Shown here: one piece after another, positions 54,800 through 64,000 of the stretch
How the letters are laid out: every line of letters starts with the position of its first letter
How positions within the stretch are numbered: position 1 is the first letter of the stretch
Assembly (NCBI RefSeq): GCF_020085105.1
Contig: NC_058058.1
Coordinates: forward strand, 6,688,175-6,752,174
Direction of reading: 5' to 3'
Length of the DNA stretch: 64,000 nucleotides
Origin: Siniperca chuatsi
Taxonomy: Eukaryota > Chordata > Actinopteri > Centrarchiformes > Sinipercidae
Notes under the pieces: generated by a model
What the model saw: only the letters and a program-made list of their open reading frames with translations
Databases searched by the model: none
What the model was told of the DNA's origin: nothing
Translations under genes and position numbers: made by a program

Positions 54800-56761
54800 G
54801 GGGAAGCAGGCTGTCCTCATGTCTGTTATCACTGGTGATGCTGTACCTGCTGTCCGGGACATGGAGGACAAGGAGGTGGTAGATGAGTGCATGAAGGTCC
54901 TGCGTGAACTTTTCAAAGAACAGGTAATGCTGTCATGTCACATTTAATGTTTAACCCTGTCACATTCTGTTTAAAGTGTAACCGACACTTTGGACTGATG
55001 TTTTTTGGAGCGTTGCTTGCACTTTTTTTTCAGGGTAACTGATGAATAACTTTCAACCAAATAGTCCCAGGAATTAAACTTATTAGGAGATAAAAACATT
55101 TTCACGTTCATTTAGACCCTTGAAAAATGATGACTTTTAAAGGCACTTTTTTGCATGCAACAACACAAGGACATCACGTCGTTGTTTGTAACTTACTGCT
55201 TTGATACGCTGATATTTGATTGGTTGATTTGAATGGTTGTTAAAAAGGAGACATAAACCTCCACCCTGATAGTTCCTGGCCCAACATAAAGTACTTTGCT
55301 CAGAACTGCCACTTTGTATGGGACAGGAACTACATAGTCCAGGAACTAAACTTAGACCTTGATTCCTTCAGTCAAAATGCAGATAAAGTCCTAAAAAGAT
55401 TCTTGCAGTGGAAAAAGGATTAAAACACATGAAGTCACTCGGCTAATAATTCATGATAATTCATGGGGACACTTCTAAAATACACAGCACATTTTTTATT
55501 AACATCAAATACACCTGTTATGTTTACGGTTGTTGTTATTTACTGTCACCCTTGATAGGAGGTCCCAGAGCCACTGCATTTCTTTGTCACACATTGGAGC
55601 AAAGACATGTGGACCCAGATGTCCTACAGCTTTGTGAAGACAGGGGGAAGTGGAGAGGCCTATGACATCCTCGCTGAAGACGTGCAGGGAAAAGTGTTCT
55701 TTGCTGGCGAGGTAACACTGCTTTTTACCATTTTTATCAAATGTGTCTTGAAATGTCTGTTTATTTATTATAAAGTGGTAATATGAGATTTATTTTCTTT
55801 TGACAATATTATTGGTGATGAGCTATTATTCCTTTGGACTTTTCCCCACTGCACTTTCCATATAAATAGGCCTTTTCACAGCAGACATAGTAATATAATA
55901 ATAATAATAAAACTTTATTTATAGAGCACTTATCAAAACAAAGTACAAAGTGCTTCACAACAAGAGAAATAAAATACCACAGTGAATGACGAAATATAAA
56001 GAAATAAAATACACAAAAGCAATAAAATAAACAGCCAGTTCAGGTAAAATCAGGATCTGCTTTCAGATAAAAATGTGTTTTGAGAAGAAAAGCACAGGTG
56101 TTACTAATAACATTAACGACAGTGAGCCAACATGAACAACACCAGGAACCTGAAACCAAAGCAGCTAAATGGAATTCAGCCATTTACACCTGTGCTTTGT
56201 TTCTCTAGCGTGACATTTACACTAGGCACACTTGCCTGTCACACCTGTTAGTTAAAGTTTGGGTTTCTGCAGGTGTTGCTTATTGGCGAGCTAACCAGTT
56301 TTATTTCTCCCAAAAGACTTGCAGGAATGTGTGAAAGTTCAATCATGACCTTACAGTTAGAAGTTTGACGAAATAATCTTAATTCAAGGTCCACTTACAA
56401 TACTAGCTTTGTCCGGAGCTTTTATCCACACACTAAGGATCAGATGATGATGAAAAATAGATTAAAAACCTAGTAAGTGGACCTTGAATTAAGACTACTT
56501 TGTCAAACTGAATTACTGTTGTTTTATATAAGTTGCTCATAGCAGTCGACTTACTTATGATGTCAAATATTTGGCCACTGTTTCCTTTCTAGCTATCTGA
56601 GGCTATCATATTGCAGACCTTTAAACTGATTTTTGCTGTTTTTCATTGACGTGTTGTTGTTGTTTTTTTGTTACCAGGCCACCAACAGACATTTCCCTCA
56701 AACTGTGACAGGAGCCTACCTGAGTGGGGTCAGGGAGGCCAGCAAGATGGCTGCTATGTAA
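47937..56761 (+). CDS. kdm1b: Lysine-specific histone demethylase 1B (LSD2/AOF1)
   Basis: A FAD-dependent nuclear amine oxidase that demethylates H3K4me1/me2. Exons: 47937-47952, 48154-48296, 49777-49898, 50002-50091, 50248-50359, 50467-50580, 50665-50703, 50844-51036, 51231-51415, 51583-51753, 51871-51945, 52063-52197, 52388-52559, 53042-53169, 53429-53560, 53681-53755, 53924-54040, 54292-54417, 54807-54923, 55559-55711, 56678-56761; about 832 aa (human 822). The N-terminus is variable and basic. Next come a Cys/His zinc finger (YRKCEKAGC to [11 protein letters not shown]), a CW-type finger (about 162-199), SWIRM (about 260-370), and the oxidase with GAGASG (402-407), [10 protein letters not shown] and the C-terminal [13 protein letters not shown]. 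Lys686 in WDKKIQGAD matches the catalytic lysine region. It lacks the LSD1 tower insertion. Exon 19 begins beside a (TG)25 tract and its acceptor is uncertain. Exon 13 uses a weak donor (GTGCTG). Confidence 0.97.
48572..48593. repeat. (TG)11 microsatellite in kdm1b intron 2
   Basis: Uninterrupted TG dinucleotide run of 22 bases. Confidence 0.95.
49094..49151. repeat. 20-bp perfect inverted repeat in kdm1b intron 2
   Basis: Arms 49094-49113 and 49132-49151 are exact reverse complements (each contains 'ttagagctagactgatata' or its complement) with an 18-nt spacer containing 'ttggccgatcttagc'. It lies in a degenerate repeat. Confidence 0.9.
54747..54796. repeat. (TG)25 microsatellite abutting kdm1b exon 19
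   Basis: Fifty bases of pure TG run directly into TAGGGGGAAG at the start of kdm1b exon 19, so the microsatellite takes the place of a normal pyrimidine tract. Length variation here could change splicing efficiency. Confidence 0.95.
55890..56045 (-). mobile_element. LINE/SINE tail fragment in kdm1b intron 20
   Basis: 'taataataataataaaactttatttatagagcac' followed by 'aaagtacaaagtgcttcacaa' is the reverse of the L2-like 3' tail, here lying antisense to kdm1b. Short and non-coding. Confidence 0.6.
56362..56509. mobile_element. 148-bp palindromic MITE in kdm1b intron 20
   Basis: The first 37 bases (56362-56398) and the last 37 (56473-56509) are inverted copies with about four mismatches, sharing 'ttaattcaaggtccactta'. 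The interior is only about 75 bp. Its core 'aaggtcca.tta' recurs in the element at 58501-58665. Confidence 0.85.
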
Positions 56762-57899
56762 ACTCTGTCAGTCCCAGATCACTCAAAAACACCAGCATGG
56801 AAACACGGGTTGCACTGAGCAACAGACCGTTAAACAACTCGGACTGCGTTAATTGAATTGCTTCACTTGAAATGATATTTCACCGTACTGTGATGTGTCT
56901 GATCAGCAAGATGCCGTTAGTCACTTTCCAATAGCGGGTTCAAGTAGGGCTTTCCAGGGCCTGACTCTACATATTTAACAGAAAAGAAGTTGAAATGTTT
57001 ATTTATATCAAAAATCCAGCTGGCAAATTGTTTGTTGCCGAACAAGATGCAAAAAAATGAATATGAAGGCATGAATAATGGGAAATCCCTGTGCTCTGCC
57101 TGGGTCCGCTGTTCTGGAAAGCAGGATGACGTTATCTTAAATTTGAGTTTAATGAGTGGTGTACGTAGCACTTCTGTGATGAAATGGTCAGAAAATTACA
57201 TTTTTGAGAGATTAGGGTGCATGAAACATTGGCAAACTCTCAGTCATGCAATCATGAATTCAACTGAATAACATTTCACCTCCAAGGATCAAGTTTCAAA
57301 AGATCATACTGTCGTGATATCTAAAAACGGTTTTCTTTGAGAGTTACCTACCAATGTTTCATACAGCTGTAAGGAATTTGCATTGTATTACATGTGATTC
57401 ATGTGTCGGTACAAATGGTGACGAGAAATGGATTAAAGTTTAGAAATATAGTGAGTAATTCTGTTATAGCACTTTTGATTTAAAAAGAAATTAATAGTTC
57501 ATGTGTATGACAAGTTGAATTCTCCGTAGGACTGAGTATGACACCAGATTGTCCCCTTACTGTCTCAGGGATGTGATCAAGACACCTAGCAGAACATCAT
57601 AGAAGAAAATACTGATTGAACAATTCTGAAGATGATTGGGGGGAAAAAATAACACAACCAACCAAAGGAGGAAAACAAACTCTCCATATTTCTCTTGTAT
57701 TAATTCCTGAACTATTAAGTTCCTGAGGTTTGGAGTTGGAGAACAGCACAACAATGTCCTCACTTTGTTTGATTTAACGTTGACTAATGAAGCTTTACAT
57801 GTAGGTCCTCATATCCCTGTCTGGATCAATACATCTAGGTGATCATGTCCTGTTTGTCCAACATCACAGTGCTTGAATATTTATCTTGTATGTGTGTGT

Positions 57900-57905
57900 A
57901 ATAAA
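57900..57905 (+). terminator. Probable kdm1b polyadenylation signal
   Basis: AATAAA about 1.14 kb after the kdm1b stop codon, preceded by a 'tgtgtgtgt' stretch. Position and context are reasonable for the end of the kdm1b mRNA, but not proven. Confidence 0.55.
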
Positions 57906-58500
57906 CTGAGCTATCAACTGCCATACTGATCGCTTTCACTTCAAGTCAGTAACTCAAGTCAGCGTTCATTTATTTATCGATAAAGATTTAAGCCAAGCTG
58001 TTGTGTGAAGTAAACTTTAATGGGTTGACTCTTCACTACATTACAGAGTACTCTACTGGCTAAAGATATGAGCAGAGCTGAAAAAAGTAGTCAAGTAATC
58101 CAATCAGTTCCAACCGAAAATTAATCAGCAAAGATTTTGATAATTAATTAATCTTTTTAGGCATTTTTTAAAGCATACAGACAGTGTTTGCTAGTTTTCT
58201 TTTAGTCTTCCATCATAGTAAACTGAGTATCTTTGGGATTTTGACTGTTGCTGGGACAAAACAAGGAAGTTGAAGGTGTGACTTCTGCCTCTGGAAACTT
58301 GTGACTGACAAGAGATTTCACAATTTTCTAACATCATATAGACTAAACAATCGATTAATCAAGAAAATAATTGGCTGTTTAATCAATAAAGAATATAAGT
58401 TCAATTTATTAGCTGTTCTGGGGCTTTTGATTGTGTCAGATGGAGTTTGCCTGAAATTGGACGTATTTTCTTGTCTTAAAGCACTTGTCCACAAGTGTTG

Positions 58501-58665
58501 AGTTCATTCTTGAGCTTGGGAGCAGTTGACCAAACAATCTCACCTCAAGGTCCATTTAGTATCTTTCAGATGTTGTTATACAATCAAAAGCTCCAGACCA
58601 GCAACTAAATGGACCTTTAGGTGAGATGGTTTTGTCAACTGCTGTTTCCAAGACAAGAATGAACT
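58501..58665. mobile_element. 165-bp palindromic MITE
   Basis: The ends are long imperfect inverted repeats ('agttcattcttg..cttgg' outermost, then 'cagttgac.aaac.atctcacct.aaggtccatttagt'). The interior is under 60 bp. It appears related to the MITE at 56362-56509 through the 'aaggtcca' core. Confidence 0.8.
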
Positions 58666-58783
58666 TTGAGGGAAATGCAGGAACTTGAGTCCCCTCATAT
58701 TTTACACTGGATTTTACTAATCTGAGTTTATCTTGAGTTTAGGTTTAGTTTAGTAGCTCCGATGGTTGCTTTACTTTAGTTTG

Positions 58784-58823
58784 GTTGCTAGGCAATTTCG
58801 GAAGTCAATAGACCAATGACGTC
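58784..58823. promoter_or_regulatory. Candidate promoter elements of the Ser-Asp repeat gene
   Basis: Within 40 bp: GTTGCTAGGCAAT (58784-58796), which resembles an RFX X-box; CCAAT (58813-58817); and TGACGTC (58817-58823), a CRE/ATF half-palindrome overlapping the CCAAT. They lie 310-350 bp upstream of the start codon. CCAAT next to CRE and X-box motifs is a common promoter arrangement, but function is inferred. Confidence 0.5.
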
Positions 58824-59132
58824 GGGGAGCGTCATCAACACTCGCCCTTGCAGTTTTCTCCGAAACGGAAGAAAACAAACCAAACGTGAAGTGGGAGTAT
58901 ATATTACAGTCATGACTGGAGAAACTGGTTTTTAAACTTGTTTAATGACACTGTGGCACAGTATAGCTGTAGGCTGGCGGACCAGCATACTTAACAGCTA
59001 GTGATAACAACATCCAACAACCAGCTAAACACAAACTGCTAATTTAGCTAACATAAACTCAAAAAGAAGAGGCTAACAGTCGACCAACGCGTTTTGGATG
59101 AACATCATTATTAACTTATACTGAGCAACAAA

Positions 59133-62100
59133 ATGGACTGCAGCACAGCTGTCGCGGCCACTAATGTGGTACACGACTCTCCAGGTAGTTAGATTAACAA
59201 TGTTATTTTTAATATTAGCTGAGGAGGCGGACGTTTTACTGCAGTACGTTGTAGCTAATTAAAAGCTAAGTTAGCTTAAAACTTCGAAATAAAGCATTGA
59301 CATATAGCGTATTTTTTAAAAACAGTTAAGATGGAGGAGTTTACACTAATCAAATCCAATTACATTTTAAGATGGATACGAGTTTTTAAGAGAGTTTGTT
59401 AGCATTGCAGCAATATAAACTTTATAAATACAAATTATATTACTGGTAGTATTGGTAATAAACAGTGGTGGAAAGTAATTTAACCAAGTATTATACTTGG
59501 GCATTTACGTTTTATGCTACTTTATACGTAGCTAACTACATCCCAGAAGGAAAATAAATACTTTTTACTCCACTACATTCATCTGACATCTATAGTTACT
59601 TTGGCCTTTGCAGATTATCATTTTACATACACAACATATGAACAACTTCTACAATATGATACATATAGATTAAACTACCCACCGTGTATAAAAGTAAATT
59701 AGCTCCACCTCAACCATCTTCTAACAGCTATATATTCTTATAAATCTATACTGTCAAATAAAGGAAAATGTGATAAAAATAATCATCTTATAAACAATCA
59801 TCTTTAACATTCACAAATATGCTTTGGCCTTTAAAAAGCTCCAGCTTTTAAGTAATCCCTTGCAAAGACGGAAAATAACACTGGGGAAACAATTTTACAT
59901 ATTTTTAAATTAAATTAACTTTGATTAGTCAAACATAGTATAATATTTCTGAGTCAACTGTTGAGTTAGCTCAAAGTACAAATACTTAAAATCATAATCA
60001 GGGTATGCAGACTAGGAAAAAGGTAGTTTGTTGGGTCCAAATTTATTGTTGAACTTTTATGGCCATTTTACCAGACCGAACTTGAAATGTATTCACTGGT
60101 ATTTGTCCCATTGTGTCTGTGACTGATCAGGGAAGGACAGCTCCAGCTCTGATGATGACGTACCTCTCTCGAAGCTCCTAAAGAGGCCACATAGTGAGGA
60201 GAAACAGTCACGTGAAAACACACGCAGCTTAACCTTCAGCTCCAAGACTAATTCAAAAAAGGACAAAAGTGGTGAGGACAAGTAATTAAACAGGCTGTCA
60301 ACAATACTGCCAGTTGAAGTAAAATAATTTCAACTTGACATACTGTGGCCTTTGAAAGCAAAAGGTACTAAAGTTTGTATGTTTAAATCTTCTCCTGTTG
60401 TAGCTTCGGATGACTCCTCAGATGACAAGCCTTTGATAAAAATGAAAACAATCTCTGCAGCAGCTAAGAAACCAGTGAAAAAAGGCAACAGGTCACCCAG
60501 ATCTAACGGCACTAATAACAAGAAAGCAGGTGGCTACATTACCATATGTCATAAACCACATTTCAGCTGTGTTTTCTGATTTTTGTCTGAAATGCATGGC
60601 TTTAAAATGTAACTGTTTCAGATTTGAATGCAGATGATAGCTCTGACAATGAGCCTCTCAGTAAGATTGCCAAAAAGAAGCCTTTCTCAGTGCCTCCAAA
60701 AAAATCCATTGATACAAAGGATAAAAGTAAGATAATTTTCTCTCCATGGACCTGCAGCATCAACAGAAAGTTGCTGTTTTCCGTAGCAGATACTTATTCT
60801 TGACTTCCTTTTCTTACACAGAATCACTGGATGACGATGATAGCTCGGATGATGAGCCTTTGAGTGAACTTGCCAAGAAACTTCCCTCCCAACATCAGAG
60901 AAAGGCATCTAGAAAACCAACCCCAGTCGTGAAATCCAAAAGAAATGCAGGAAGGAAAAAGGGTAGGTGTTCAAATGTGGAAATCAGAACTCATCTAAAA
61001 TGCTTTTCTCATAGCATTTGTACAAAATACTCTCTCCATGGACCTGCAGCATCAACAGAAAGCTGCTGTTCTCCGTAGCAGATACTTATTCTTGACTTCC
61101 TTTTCTTACACAGAATCACTGGATGACGATGATAGCTCGGATGATGAGCCTTTGAGTGAACTTGCCAAGAAACTTCCCTCCCAACATCAGAGAAAGGCAT
61201 CTAGAAAACCAATCCCAGTTGTGAAATCCAAAAGAAATGCAGGAAGGAAAAAGGGTAGGTGTTCAAATGTGGAAATCAGAACTCATCTAAAATGCTTTTC
61301 TCATAAGACTTGTACAAAAAAATAAATATGTTTTATTTGCTCTAGTTAAATATGCAGAGTCTTCCAGTGATAGCTCAGATGATAAACCACTGGCAACAAT
61401 AAAAAGGAAGTGGACAAAGGCTCCTAAACAACAAAAGACTTTGGCAAACAGCAAGAAAACAAGACCAAAACTTCAAGTCAAATCACTAAAAGGTAGGCAG
61501 CACTTTCATTAGATGGACCAGAAGGAATTCATTAAATTAATTTTTATTCCAAGTAGTTCAGATACTAACCTCTTGGGTTTTAAAAGACCCTTCATCCTCA
61601 GACAACAGCTCGGATGATGATGATGTGCCCTTGGTGAACCTCATTGCCAAGAAGAAACCAGTGAAGAAAAACTCAAAGACGACAACTGTATCGCAAGGCA
61701 GTGCGTCAAGAAAGAGACAAGGTACTGTAGCAGTAATGACATGAACAAAACATATGATTTTGCCACCAAAACATTTGAAGCAAACATTTTCAAATCCTCG
61801 TTGCTGTGACTGTCGTTTGGCAGGACTCTCTGATGAAAGCTCAGATGGTGAACCCTTGATTAATCTTGTAAAAAAGAACCGCACAGACAAACAAACAAAA
61901 ACCAAAACAAAGGCTTCAGCTCCGAAGAAGACGGACACAACTCCCAAAAAGCCAAGAAAGATGCCTGTGTCAGGTAAAGACTCTGGCTCAGCCAGTCTTA
62001 GAGGTGACAGAAATGAAAATGCATATCATAACACCAACAGTGGAAGACTGGATAAACAGATTAAATAAAATGTAGTATTGTGAAGAATTTTTCACAATCA

Positions 62101-62460
62101 ATCTGGGGTATTCTCTGTTCATATCAGTCATGAATTTATGTTTCATTAAAAAATGTTCAGGGTCGTCAAGCAACAGCTCAGATGATGAACCCATAATCAA
62201 GGCAGCTAAACACCCACAAGTGACCAAAATCCTGAGAATAATACTGGAGAGGTGTGATGGCGAAGAAGCTGGGGCAACAGGAAGCCTGAACAAAACCAGT
62301 ACAGGTACTGATTACATAACCAAGTCATTATTGATGCTGTAATAGAATCTCAAAATAAAGAGTAACATTATTCTTACTCTCCAAAACAGACACAACGATT
62401 GCTGAAAAGACCTCGAGCGAGGAGTCAGAGGGCCCAGAGGAATCACCAGAAGAAGAATAA
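59133..62460 (+). CDS. Ser-Asp-rich exon-repeat protein, unrecognised
   Basis: I do not recognise this gene. Eleven exons join in frame: 59133-59184, 60131-60271, 60404-60529, 60622-60726, 60822-60962, 61114-61254, 61346-61492, 61587-61721, 61824-61973, 62161-62304, 62390-62460; 450 aa. The ATG is in a good context (AAAATGG). Each of exons 2-10 is a multiple of three, is bounded by phase-1 introns, and encodes one repeat: an acidic serine cluster followed by a Pro-Leu/Ile and a Lys-rich linker, e.g. DDSSDDEPLSELAKK, SDESSDGEPLINLVKK, SSNSSDDEPIIKAAK. The clusters are ideal casein kinase 2 targets, and the Lys-rich linkers suggest nuclear localisation and DNA or histone contact. Exon 10 then has VTKILRIILERCDGEE, the only likely helical segment, and the C-terminus is acidic (PEESPEEE). 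Exons 5 and 6 are near-identical duplicates. Confidence 0.8.
59461..59650. repeat. 'agtggtgga' repeat fragment in intron 1
   Basis: 'aacagtggtggaaagtaattta' to 'tactttttactccactacattcatctgaca' is a partial copy of the family at 28970-30461. It lies in intron 1 of the Ser-Asp repeat gene. Confidence 0.6.
60741..61324 (+). repeat. Tandem duplication of a 292-bp exon-containing unit
   Basis: Copy 1 (60741-61032) and copy 2 (61033-61324) each contain the end of an intron, one 141-bp exon and the start of the next intron. The two exons differ at only two bases (one changes Thr to Ile, one is silent) and the flanking intron sequence is almost as similar, so the duplication is recent. Confidence 0.92.
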
Positions 62461-64000
62461 GCAGATGTAACAGGTTGAAGAAATGGCTTGTTATTGTTAT
62501 CGTTCACCTTCTGGACTGGGAAGTTCAAACCACCTAGTGGCTCCAAGTTTGATGGACTTTCTAAAGTGTTCTAAATCCCTCGGAGAGACACTAAAACACA
62601 CACAGACACAGTTAGCTTTCATGTAAAGGTCAACAGTGTGTTTTATATACATTACATGCACGTTAATTTATGGTGTTAATATTTTTACTCCCATTTTTAA
62701 GTTTGGGACCAAATTTTGTAGGTTCCTGAAAGATTTTATCACAGTCTTTGATGTTATTTTACTATTTGTGCCTGTTGTTATCATTGGCTGTCTCCTCTGG
62801 TTTTATTATTTTTTTAATAGAATGATTTAACACTCATTGATGTAAGTTACATTTCAGCTTTCATATTAACTGTACACTCAGCATGCAGCAGTGACGATCT
62901 GTTGTGTTGGATTAAACTGCTTTCACTATGAAATTCACATCAGATGAGTCTCTTTTTCAGCTGACTCGCCACACATCCACAATTCTTCCTCTTTATCCAT
63001 GTCCAGTGGGATTTTAAGTCCAGTCAATTGTATTTATGCTACCCAAAATCATAAATTTGTCTCAGAGGGCTTTAAAATCTGTGCAGCAACAGGCCACTTC
63101 AGCCATGGATCAGTATGTAGGGTATTTTTAAAAAACTACATTTTCTTTTATCTGACTTGCTTTTAAAAGTAATTATACATTTTTACTATGGACTATTTGG
63201 GGTATCAGCAGGGCAGTCTGCACACACCCACCCAGCTGGCATCAGATGTACACTTTCTCCAGTTGGGATTTGATTGTAGTTTACAGGTAAATTAGTTGTC
63301 TTGATCAGATTTATTAATGTACTGTATGTATTAAAAAACAACAGTTATATACAAGTTATTTTCCTCAATCAGTTATCACTCAGTGTTTTAATTGATTGAT
63401 TAATCAACAAATAGTTCTTAAAATTCTTCAAATTGCTTGTTTTCCCCACAAACACAAAGGTGTTAAATTTACAATTATTTCAGGACTGCAAATCGATTAT
63501 TTTTTATTAACGATTAATCTAAATGAATCATTAATTTCTCGATTAATCGTTTGGTCTATAAAATGTCAGTATTGAAAAAAAAGGCTGTCACAACCGAAGC
63601 TCAAGGTGACTTAAATATTGCTTGTTTTGTTTTTGAAATTGAAAATTTCTGTTGATCAACTAACTGAATATAGTTGTTTCAGCTCTACATTATATAAAAC
63701 CGAGAAAGATCACAAATCCTCACAGTTGAGAGGCTGAGACCAGAACATGTTTCAGCATTGTCCCCTTTGTAAAGAACTTGGACAATTAATTGATTTTCAA
63801 AATCATCGACTAAATACTGTTGTTTGAGCACTAAAACATATTCCCAAAACAATTAAAGGCGTGAGCAGGATAATACAATGTGAGAAAATAACGCCTTCGA
63901 AATTAATGTAAGCATTGATGTTACATTGGCATAATACCAGAGAGGAAACTGAAAATTTGACAGGTTTTAATTTTCTTAAATGGCCTGAATTTGCAGTGAA
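62461..64000. other. 3' UTR of the Ser-Asp repeat gene and flank
   Basis: The first 450 bp are likely 3' UTR. From about 63360 to 63850 the sequence carries the 'cgattaatcgtttggtctataaaatgtcag' dispersed repeat also glimpsed near 20990 and 58340. No coding sequence is supported. Confidence 0.55.
62911..62916 (+). terminator. Possible polyadenylation signal (ATTAAA)
   Basis: ATTAAA about 450 nt after the stop codon of the Ser-Asp repeat gene, following a GT-rich 'gttgtgttgg'. Weak evidence. Confidence 0.4.

Larger units (their letters stand above)
56762..59132. other. kdm1b 3' UTR and spacer to the next gene
   Basis: The kdm1b 3' UTR probably runs to the AATAAA at 57900-57905. Beyond it are dispersed-repeat pieces (around 58080-58360, 'tagactaaacaatcgattaatcaag'), the MITE at 58501-58665, and the promoter of the Ser-Asp repeat gene. 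No other coding sequence is supported. Confidence 0.6.

Noticed and set aside
54626-54947. Frames made of Cys-Val or Thr-His runs
   Set aside because: They are translations of the (TG)25 microsatellite.

Overview
The window reads as nuclear DNA from a bony fish, most likely a spiny-rayed (percomorph) teleost. Multi-exon vertebrate genes with GT-AG introns are spread through AT-rich DNA, and most intergenic and intronic space is old dispersed repeats typical of teleosts (short inverted-repeat transposons, LINE 3' tails, '-tgctatataaata-' tails, TG microsatellites). There are no bacterial-type operons, CRISPR arrays, rRNA genes or tRNA genes that I could see. All exon structures were worked out by hand from splice signals, reading phase and remembered family sequences; no search was run.

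Layout. (1) 2.0-7.3 kb, minus: srsf10, an SR-family splicing regulator, six coding exons, 243 aa, with a U12-type (minor spliceosome) intron cutting through the RNP1 motif of its RRM. (2) 7.6-8.7 kb, minus: a liver-type fatty-acid-binding protein of the FABP10 group, four exons, 126 aa. (3) 11.1-28.5 kb, minus: an SLC9A1/NHE1 Na+/H+ exchanger, 12 exons, 759 aa. Its cytoplasmic tail carries an RRxS protein-kinase-A motif that mammalian NHE1 lacks, pointing to the fish red-cell beta-NHE type (slc9a1b). (4) 32.8-34.0 kb, minus: a possible two-exon gene for a 66-aa single-pass membrane microprotein that I cannot name. (5) 36.3-47.4 kb, minus: cfap69, a ciliary/flagellar armadillo-like protein, 23 exons, 916 aa. 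(6) 47.9-56.8 kb, plus: kdm1b (LSD2), a flavin-dependent histone demethylase, 21 exons, about 832 aa. (7) 59.1-62.5 kb, plus: an unrecognised 450-aa nuclear-looking protein built from nine Ser-Asp-rich repeats, one per phase-symmetric exon, with one exon recently duplicated in tandem.

The genes do not form a pathway. The clearest regulatory relationship is the head-to-head pair cfap69/kdm1b, whose 574-bp shared upstream interval holds a strong RFX X-box, fitting cilium-linked control of cfap69. The srsf10 promoter has a perfect NRF1 palindrome. I found no wholly new system. The best candidates for something undescribed are the Ser-Asp exon-repeat gene, the 66-aa microprotein with a 27-bp perfect palindrome just upstream, the srsf10 minor intron whose best in-frame ends read AT...AT, and the NHE1 tail in which an RSK-type site appears replaced by a PKA-type site.
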